Shown: positions 1-4,272 of the stretch, piece after piece | Numbering within the stretch: position 1 is the first letter of the stretch | Layout: every line of letters begins with the position of its first letter | Origin: Streptosporangiaceae bacterium | Lineage (GTDB): Bacteria > Actinomycetota > Actinomycetes > Streptosporangiales > Streptosporangiaceae | Direction of reading: 5' to 3' | DNA length: 5,313 nt | NCBI GenBank assembly: GCA_030043395.1 | Contig: JASHXW010000606.1 | Span: 1 to 5,313 of the forward strand | The notes under the pieces: generated by a model | Databases searched by the model: none | What the model was told of the DNA's origin: nothing | The model's input: the letters and a program-made list of their open reading frames with translations, nothing else | Translations under genes and position numbers: made by a program

Positions 1-201
1 GCGGCGATCATCTCGTTCATGCGCGGCGCCCAGTTCTACTACGACTCACCTGACGCGCCCGCAGGAGTTGACGCCCGCAGGGAATCGACCGCCCGCGCGG
101 AAGCGACGGTCGGCGAGGCAGCGACCGTCGGCGCTGGCGACGCGGCTTCCGTCGCAGTCGACTCCGATGTCGCGGTGCGCCCCGGCCTGGCCGAGGCGTG
201 A
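1..201 (+). CDS. C-terminal end of an unidentified protein (5' truncated by window edge)
   Basis: Reading frame 1 is open from the first base and stops at TGA 199-201, giving the last 66 residues of a longer protein. The visible part begins AAIISFMRGAQFYYDS, which could be the end of a membrane helix followed by a short aromatic turn. It continues as a low-complexity Ala/Val/Asp/Glu-rich tail (for example TVGEAATVGAGDAASV) ending in GLAEA. Such tails are common at the cytoplasmic C-termini of actinobacterial membrane proteins, but I see no diagnostic motif and do not name a family. An internal ATG at 19-21 exists, but the frame is equally coding-like upstream of it, so I treat the gene as truncated by the window edge rather than as a 60-residue gene. 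The same stretch is also open on the minus strand with Arg/Pro-rich products, which I regard as shadows. Confidence 0.6.
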   Translation, partial: AAIISFMRGAQFYYDSPDAPAGVDARRESTARAEATVGEAATVGAGDAASVAVDSDVAVRPGLAEA

Positions 202-358
202 ACCCGGCCCAGAAGAACCCGCACGGATTCAAGGGCGGTGTCGTGCGATGGATTATTTTGCCGTAGTCTCCCGGCCCTTCATTCCTTATCGTCAGTTATG
301 GTGCTGAGTGTCCGCGCGTGCTCGCGACGGGAACTAGTACCCATCGAGTTGGGGAATG

Positions 359-363
359 GGAGG
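359..363 (+). promoter_or_regulatory. Shine-Dalgarno of the secreted protein gene
   Basis: GGAGG lies 4 bases before ATG 368. It decides the start: an in-frame ATG at 356 precedes and partly overlaps this motif and has only a weak G-rich run before it, so 368 is preferred. The spacing is slightly short but acceptable. Confidence 0.6.
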
Positions 364-367
364 GTCA

Positions 368-820
368 ATGAGATTGAGCATTGTCCGCGCTGCGGCGGCA
401 GCGGCGGCTATCGCCTGCGGCGTCGGGGGTGCGGCGATCATGGCCGGTCCGGCGCAGGCCGGGACGGCCGCGCCGTCGGCAAGCCATGTCGTGATCGTCA
501 CGTGCGCCGGAAAAGGCGCCACGAAGCCCACGTCCTTTATCATCACCTGCGCGGACGGTTACGACTACCTCAAGACCCTGACGTGGACGTCGTGGGGTTC
601 CACCGCAGGTGGCTCTGGCAAGAACGAGATCAACAACTGCATTCCGGCCTGCTACAAGGGCAAGTTCCACAGCTACCCGGTCGACGTCACGCTCTGGCGG
701 CCGAAGCCGTGGCCGCATCACTCAGGCAAGCAGTACTTCAGCCGGATGACGCTGAAGTACCTGAAGGCGATCCCGAAGGGCTTCCACCGCACCCGCGTGG
801 TCGACCTCTGGTCGAACTAG
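368..820 (+). CDS. Small secreted protein with four-Cys mature domain, function unknown
   Basis: 150 residues, ending at TAG 818-820. The N-terminus is a classical Sec signal peptide: MRLSIVR, then an Ala-rich hydrophobic core, then GPAQA with predicted cleavage after Ala31 (AQA before GTA). The mature part of about 119 residues contains four cysteines: Cys46 (VTCAG), Cys61 (ITCADG), Cys91 and Cys95 (NNCIPAC). These could form two disulfides outside the cell. Other visible marks are a Trp-rich strand TLTWTSWGST (residues 70-79), the segment GKFHSYPV (98-105) and a basic C-terminal half. The pattern CADG..L..L.W..WGS..A.G.G....N.C.P.C..G.FHSYPV matches, from memory, a widespread family of uncharacterised actinobacterial secreted proteins; I know no function for it. 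There is no catalytic signature, lipobox or membrane anchor, so release into the medium or periplasm-like space is inferred. The gene appears monocistronic, with 166 bases upstream and a strong hairpin just downstream. Confidence 0.85.
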   Translation: MRLSIVRAAAAAAAIACGVGGAAIMAGPAQAGTAAPSASHVVIVTCAGKGATKPTSFIITCADGYDYLKTLTWTSWGSTAGGSGKNEINNCIPACYKGKFHSYPVDVTLWRPKPWPHHSGKQYFSRMTLKYLKAIPKGFHRTRVVDLWSN

Positions 821-844
821 ACCGCGCTTTCCGGCTGTCCCGGA

Positions 845-900
845 CAACAACGATGTCCCTGCGCTGTTGCTACGACAACAGCGCAGGGACATCGTTGTTG
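845..900 (+). terminator. Perfect 25-bp inverted repeat, probable transcription terminator
   Basis: The left arm 845-869 (beginning CAACAACGATG) and right arm 876-900 (ending CATCGTTGTTG) are exactly complementary over 25 bp, with a 6-base loop CTACGA (870-875). The repeat starts 24 bases after the stop codon of the secreted protein gene. No T-run follows on the plus strand (the next bases are CTGAGCCC) and there is no A-run before it. It would therefore be a U-tract-less hairpin terminator of the kind reported in actinobacteria. The symmetry means it could act in either direction. Arm G+C is 14 of 25, lower than its surroundings. Alternatives are an mRNA 3' stabilising structure, a binding site for a dimeric protein, or a short dispersed palindromic element. 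Confidence 0.7.
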
Positions 901-1006
901 CTGAGCCCGGGCCCCAGGACGCAGAAACGCGCTCGCGTGCCGACTATCTGGGTCGCGATGGCAGGGTCGGCCGATGGTGCGCTCGGGTCAATGTCCCTGG
1001 CGGCAG

Positions 1007-1012
1007 TAAGAT
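1007..1012 (+). promoter_or_regulatory. -10 box TAAGAT for the FmdB-family gene
   Basis: TAAGAT fits the actinobacterial TANNNT -10 consensus. Its last T is at 1012, so a start site 7-8 bases downstream falls at about 1019-1020, the first base of the GTG start codon. A -35 element is weak: the best candidate is GGGTCA at 985-990 with a 16-base spacer. No separate ribosome-binding site fits the GTG, because the only purine run, GGGAG at 1013-1017, is 2 bases away. This supports a leaderless transcript. Confidence 0.5.
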
Positions 1013-1019
1013 GGGAGCC

Positions 1020-1238
1020 GTGCCCCGATATGAGTACCGCTGCAGAGCCTGCGGAGACACCTTCGAGCGAACCCGCCCGATGAGCGAGTCGTCCGCGCCG
1101 TGCACCTGCCCGCAGGGCCACGACGATACGGTCAGGCTGCTGTCCACGATCTCGGTGGGCGGCCGTGCGAGCGCTGGCGGATCAGCCGCCGGGAACAGCG
1201 GAGGCGGCTGCTGCGGAGGCGCGTGCGGCTGCCACTGA
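1020..1238 (+). CDS. FmdB-family zinc-ribbon protein
   Basis: 72 residues, GTG start, TGA 1236-1238. The N-terminus MPRYEYRCRACGDTFE is the hallmark of the FmdB regulatory-type zinc ribbon: Cys8-x-x-Cys11 forms the first knuckle, and Cys30-Pro-Gln-Gly-His34 with neighbouring Cys28 supplies the second set of ligands. RPMSESSAP and GHDDTVRLLST are also typical of the actinobacterial subgroup. After residue 47 the protein is a flexible Gly/Ala/Ser linker ending in a Cys-rich tail (Cys64, 65, 69, 71 and His72), which may bind additional metal. The family name comes from a proposed regulator near formamidase/acetamidase genes; the true role of most members is unknown, and I see no amidase gene here. 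GTG 1020 is chosen because the family begins exactly at (M)PRYEYRC. The in-frame ATG at 1011 would add only three residues and overlaps the -10 box. The gene stands alone and converges on the phosphoesterase gene with 80 bases between stop codons. Confidence 0.9.
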   Translation: MPRYEYRCRACGDTFERTRPMSESSAPCTCPQGHDDTVRLLSTISVGGRASAGGSAAGNSGGGCCGGACGCH

Positions 1239-1318
1239 CGGCACTCGCGCACCGGCACTCCTGGCCCGCCACTGACCGGCTCTTGCGGCTCGCCGCCTTG
1301 CGCTTACGCGGGATCAGG
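1239..1318. other. Convergent intergenic spacer without a clear terminator
   Basis: The 80 bases between the two convergent stop codons contain no hairpin with a usable loop and no T-run on either strand. The best symmetry is GCGGC/GCCGC at 1285-1296 with a 2-base gap, too tight to be convincing. A 9-base sequence, GCCACTGAC, occurs at 1231-1239 (overlapping the FmdB stop) and again at 1268-1276. This may be a trace of a small duplication or chance. Confidence 0.4.
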
Positions 1319-4042
1319 TCAGCGGGTGAAGGCAACGGCGGTTGGCGAGCCGCCGACAGGCAGCTTGGCGACGACCTTGCCCGACCCGATGTCGATGAGG
1401 CACGCTCGGCCGGCGTAGGTGTTGAGCGCGACGGCCATCGATCCAACGGCGTCGATCCCGATCGCTGTCGGATACCCGTACAGGCCCACCGAGACAGGCG
1501 CGATCCTGCGGCCCGCAGCGACGTCGATCCTGCTGACCGTGCCGGAGATAGTGTTCACCACGTAGGCGGTAGCTCCGGACCTGGAGAAGGCGACGTCGGC
1601 CGGGGCGTAACCGACCCGGATCGCAGCACCTGCCCGCCCGGAGCCGACGGAGATCGGCGTCACCGTGTCGGTGTCACCGCTGGCCACGTAGACCACCTTG
1701 CCGTCGGGGCTGACCGCTACGGCGTCCGGCGCGGCGCCGACCTTGATCGGCGCGCCTGCCGATCCTGTGGCCACGCTGATCGGGGTGACGGTGTCAGCGC
1801 CATAGCTGGCGACGTACGCGGTCGAGCTGTCCGGGGTGAAGGCGAGGGCGAACGGGTACGAGCCGACCCGGATCGGCGGCCCCGGCCGGTTATCGGCGGT
1901 GCTGATGGGCGTGACCTCGCCGCTGCCCCAGTCCAGGACGTACGCCGACGCCCCGTCCGGGCTGACCGCGATTGCCCTCGGGTAGCGGCCGACGCGGATG
2001 GGCCTGCCAGCGGTACCCGTTCGCGTGCTGATCGGCGTCACGGTGCCCGAGCCGCTGTTGGCGACGTACACGGTCGCGCCATCCGGCGTGATCGCCAGCG
2101 CGCGCGGATCGTTGCCCACCCGGATCGGCTGGCCAGCTCGCAGCGTCGCCGCATCGATGGGGGTGACCGTGCGCGAGCCCGCGTTGGCCACGTAAAGCGT
2201 CTGGCCGTCCGGCGCCGCCACGATCGCGTCGGGGTCGGCGCCGACCTTGATGGCCGGCAGTGCCCGCCTGGTCCGCAGGTCGATCGGGGTGACGGTGCCC
2301 GAGCCGGAATTGACCACGAACGCCAGCGGACCGCGGTGCCCCGACCTGGCCTGCGCTGGCCTCGTCCGTGCCACATGGCGGGGCGGTCGAACGGCCGCCA
2401 CGCCACGCAAGCGGGTCGGCGCTTGCGGCGGATCCGCATTTCGAAGTGGCCTGATCGACGGATCGAACACGTCGTTGACTGGCTGCGCATACCGGTCATT
2501 GGCGGTAAGCGTGCCCAGGCCGAGCGCAGCCTCGATCGTCCGCAGCAGGCTGTAGTGGGTGTACCGGACGTGCGACACGTAACCGCGGCGGACCGCGGAC
2601 GAGCCGATCATGATCGTGGCGACCCGCTGCGGCGGATGCGGGTCGTTGTAGGCGTCCTCGTCGAAGGTGATGATCGCCAGCGACCGCTGGGTTCGCCAGG
2701 CGGGCGAGCGCATGATGGCGCCGAGCTCCCGTTCGGCGAACACGTCGCCAGCGTGGATGCCGCAGCCCTCCATGTCCGAGCAGTCGTTCGACCCGATCCA
2801 CGCGAAGTTCGGCGTGGTCGACGTGCGAGCCAAGTCGGAGTGCAGTTGCTCCAGCGGGACCACGTGCGCGGCACAGTAGGCGGGGCGGTCCCTGATGTCC
2901 GCGAAGTACAACAGCGGCAGGTCGTCATCCCAGTACGACCGGTGCACGGTGTCGTCGCACGGCCCGTCTGCGCTTTGCAGGTAGCCCTTCCATGTCTCGT
3001 GCGCGGCGTTTATCAGGTCCCCGATGTTGCGGGCGTGAATCGTGTACAGCGGGTCGGATTCCAGCGGGTCGGTCAGCGGGATGCCGAACGTGCTGCCGCC
3101 CGCGATCGCCAGGTAGTTGCCGTCGCTTGGGTGCTCCTCGGCGTAGAAGTTGGCGAGCACGCTGGCCCTGGGCAGCAGGCTATTCAGGTACGGTGCCCGC
3201 CGGATGTCACCGATCACCGACCCGTAGTCCTGGTTCTCGAAGTAGAACAGGAACACGTGCGCGAACCGCGGCACGTGGGCCGCTGGCGGCCGCAACCGGG
3301 CCGCCGGACGTACCGGAGCCAGCACGCTCAGCCGGATGTCGTCGGCGATCGCCCAGTTGTATCCGACCTTGGGTCCGTCCGGCCCGTCGGCCCCTCGCGC
3401 TGATGTGGCCAGCCGCAGGTCTACCCGCGCGCTGCTGGTGCCAGGCGGCAAAGTGCCGGTCACGACCCGCGGAGCCAGGCCAGGCCTCCCGGCCACTCCG
3501 GCGCCGCTCGCCGGGGCGCGTCCGGCGCTGGCCTCACGGCCAACTGGGCCGATGTGGGTGCTGCCGAGCACGGAACCGGACGCAGACAGGAACAGCACGT
3601 GCACAGAAGCCCGGCTAGTCGCGGTCCCGCCCAGCCAGCCAGAAAGGACATACCGTTTCCCGGGCCCGAGCAATCCGCCGGCCGGGGTGCGCAGCCGCAC
3701 CACCTGACGAAGCACGGCAGTTCCGCCAAGGCCGCCAGCGAACAGCTGCCCGCCACGCATCGCGGGGTACGACCCAGACACCGCCGGGAAGCCTGGCGTC
3801 CCGTAGCGCACGACAGTCGGCAGGCCGCGTACGATCAGCCAGCCAGGGATGGTGACGCTGTCCCAGCCTCGCGCGCTTGCCGCGCCGGCCTGGGCGCCTG
3901 GATTCTGCAGGAGGTTGACGGCGGGGGCGGTCCGAGAGCTAGCGCCGAAGGCCGGGGCTGCCGTCGGCAACCAGACCGCGCCCACGACGAGCGGGACCAA
4001 TGCAAGCAAGCTGAGTACGCGTCGCCGCGCCAATCGCCACAT
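1319..4042 (-). CDS. Exported phosphoesterase (alkaline phosphatase superfamily) with N-terminal jelly-roll-like region and C-terminal YVTN propeller
   Basis: 907 residues, ATG 4042-4040, TGA 1321-1319, good ribosome-binding site. Residues 1-33 are a signal peptide. ARRRVLSLLAL could be a Tat-type twin-arginine segment, with cleavage likely after AFG33. Residues about 42-242 begin NLLQNPGAQAG and contain LSGWLGG and YNWAIADDIRLSV, resembling a galactose-binding/carbohydrate-binding-type beta sandwich. Residues about 260-515 match the phosphoesterase family that includes phospholipase C and AcpA-type acid phosphatases: FEN at 268-270, HPSDGNYLAIAGG from 304 (Ser306 a candidate nucleophile), NDCSDMEGCGIHAGD at 419-433 with His430, TFDED from 459 (Asp461-Glu462), then THYSLLRTIEAALGL at 495-509. 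Cys362, 390, 421 and 427 could form disulfides. A basic Pro/Arg linker (about 540-572) leads to eight propeller repeats (573-907). A phosphate-ester substrate outside the cell is inferred; phospholipid versus phosphomonoester cannot be decided. No membrane anchor or sorting signal is visible at the C-terminus, which ends in the last propeller strand. Confidence 0.88.
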   Translation of the reverse strand: MWRLARRRVLSLLALVPLVVGAVWLPTAAPAFGASSRTAPAVNLLQNPGAQAGAASARGWDSVTIPGWLIVRGLPTVVRYGTPGFPAVSGSYPAMRGGQLFAGGLGGTAVLRQVVRLRTPAGGLLGPGKRYVLSGWLGGTATSRASVHVLFLSASGSVLGSTHIGPVGREASAGRAPASGAGVAGRPGLAPRVVTGTLPPGTSSARVDLRLATSARGADGPDGPKVGYNWAIADDIRLSVLAPVRPAARLRPPAAHVPRFAHVFLFYFENQDYGSVIGDIRRAPYLNSLLPRASVLANFYAEEHPSDGNYLAIAGGSTFGIPLTDPLESDPLYTIHARNIGDLINAAHETWKGYLQSADGPCDDTVHRSYWDDDLPLLYFADIRDRPAYCAAHVVPLEQLHSDLARTSTTPNFAWIGSNDCSDMEGCGIHAGDVFAERELGAIMRSPAWRTQRSLAIITFDEDAYNDPHPPQRVATIMIGSSAVRRGYVSHVRYTHYSLLRTIEAALGLGTLTANDRYAQPVNDVFDPSIRPLRNADPPQAPTRLRGVAAVRPPRHVARTRPAQARSGHRGPLAFVVNSGSGTVTPIDLRTRRALPAIKVGADPDAIVAAPDGQTLYVANAGSRTVTPIDAATLRAGQPIRVGNDPRALAITPDGATVYVANSGSGTVTPISTRTGTAGRPIRVGRYPRAIAVSPDGASAYVLDWGSGEVTPISTADNRPGPPIRVGSYPFALAFTPDSSTAYVASYGADTVTPISVATGSAGAPIKVGAAPDAVAVSPDGKVVYVASGDTDTVTPISVGSGRAGAAIRVGYAPADVAFSRSGATAYVVNTISGTVSRIDVAAGRRIAPVSVGLYGYPTAIGIDAVGSMAVALNTYAGRACLIDIGSGKVVAKLPVGGSPTAVAFTR
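1322..2326 (-). repeat. Eight tandem YVTN-type beta-propeller repeats inside the phosphoesterase gene
   Basis: Eight coding repeats of about 42-44 residues (126-132 bp) start at residues 573, 616, 658, 700, 742, 784, 826 and 870. The unit pattern is xYVxN.GSGTVTPI...TG..G.PIRVG..P.A(I/V)A.SPDG. Units 1-6 share the core TVTPI; units 7-8 diverge (TVSRID, ACLID). The array opens with the YVxN strand and ends with the P-T-A-V-A-F strand of the next unit. The C-terminal strand could therefore complete the first blade, the usual ring-closing arrangement. Such propellers generally bind proteins or glycans on the cell surface; the ligand here is unknown. Confidence 0.85.
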
Positions 4043-4049
4043 CCGAAGA

Positions 4050-4054
4050 TCCTC
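4050..4054 (-). promoter_or_regulatory. Shine-Dalgarno of the phosphoesterase gene
   Basis: GAGGA on the minus strand, 7 bases before ATG 4042, supports this start. The chosen start is also directly followed by the basic n-region of the signal peptide. Confidence 0.75.
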
Positions 4055-4139
4055 ACGGAGTCTCGTCGCCAGCGGACTGAACTATGATCATGGATTTCGA
4101 TATGTTGACGCTAACTGGCCGAGGTCGATGATTCTTCAG

Positions 4140-4172
4140 ATCAGTTAACATTGGATATCGATCAGTTGAACA
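4140..4172. repeat. Direct repeat GATCAGTT, about two helical turns apart
   Basis: GATCAGTTAAC (4140-4150) and GATCAGTTGAAC (4161-4172) share their first eight bases, with starts 21 bp apart. The second copy runs into the dyad AGTTG-AA-CAACT (4165-4176). Read on the minus strand the copies are GTTCAACTGATC and GTTAACTGATC, 22 bp apart at their 5' ends. Same-face spacing suggests binding sites for a regulator, but the sample is only two sites. Confidence 0.4.
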
Positions 4173-4181
4173 ACTAGTATT
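4152..4181 (+). promoter_or_regulatory. Candidate promoter for the CYTH/CHAD gene
   Basis: TTGGAT (4152-4157) and TAGTAT (4176-4181) are separated by 18 bases. The -10 fits TANNNT well; the -35 keeps only the TTG. A start near 4188 would give a leader of about 85 bases. The second direct-repeat copy and the dyad 4165-4176 lie between or against these elements, a position where a bound protein would be expected to block transcription. Confidence 0.35.
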
Positions 4182-4261
4182 TCCGATCTGCGATATCAAA
4201 ATTAGCCCGGCAGACGGCGAACACGCGTACTCCTAGCTGCCACCCGGGCGCCTGGTTGTGC

Positions 4262-4265
4262 GAGG
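4262..4265 (+). promoter_or_regulatory. Shine-Dalgarno deciding a TTG start
   Basis: GAGG lies 7 bases before TTG 4273. The alternative in-frame start, GTG 4258, has no purine-rich site before it. The next in-frame ATG is some 260 bases further on, inside the domain. Confidence 0.5.
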
Positions 4266-4272
4266 TTGCCAG

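Larger units (their letters stand above)
4083..4205. promoter_or_regulatory. AT-rich divergent promoter region
   Basis: By hand count this stretch is about 39% G+C, in sharp contrast to the genes on both sides, and it lies between two divergent start codons. It is rich in short palindromes: ATGATCAT at 4085-4092, GTTAAC at 4145-4150, GATATC at 4155-4160 and 4192-4197, and ACTAGT at 4174-4179. The 7-bp inverted arms GATATCG (4155-4161) and CGATATC (4191-4197) are centred on 4176. I expect promoters for both genes here. I could not find a convincing -35/-10 pair for the minus-strand gene. Confidence 0.55.

Noticed and set aside
264..269. TAGTCT as a -10 box upstream of the secreted protein gene
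   Set aside because: There is no acceptable -35 at 16-19 bases upstream, and the leader would be nearly 100 bases long. Not distinguishable from chance.
330..350. An ECF-sigma-like promoter (GGAAC ... GTT) before the secreted protein gene
   Set aside because: The spacing is only 13 bases instead of the usual 16 or so, and GTT alone is too weak a -10.
853..999. The 9-mer ATGTCCCTG in the hairpin arm (853-861) recurring at 991-999 near the FmdB promoter
   Set aside because: It is a single short match without extension on either side; chance is sufficient.
867..1019. N-terminal extension of the FmdB-family protein from ATG 867
   Set aside because: The start lies inside the hairpin. The extra 51 residues match nothing in the family, which begins at (M)PRYEYRC, and a -10 box sits just before the GTG.
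238..1083. A 281-codon plus-strand frame covering the secreted protein gene, the hairpin and part of the FmdB-family gene
   Set aside because: It is out of frame with both real genes, reads through a perfect hairpin and gives an Arg-rich product without motifs.
1285..1296. GCGGC/GCCGC stem as a bidirectional terminator between the convergent genes
   Set aside because: The loop would be 2 bases, the stem is short and no T-run is present on either strand.
1322..2326. Periodic repeats of about 126 bp considered as a CRISPR-like or non-coding tandem array
   Set aside because: The period is a multiple of three, the conservation is at protein level, and the units are canonical YVTN propeller repeats in an uninterrupted frame.
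1100..3403. A 767-codon open frame on the plus strand, antisense to the phosphoesterase gene
   Set aside because: The product is Arg/Asp/Gly-rich with no recognisable domain. It begins inside the FmdB-family gene and mirrors the codon structure of the well-supported minus-strand gene. Long antisense open frames are expected in GC-rich DNA.
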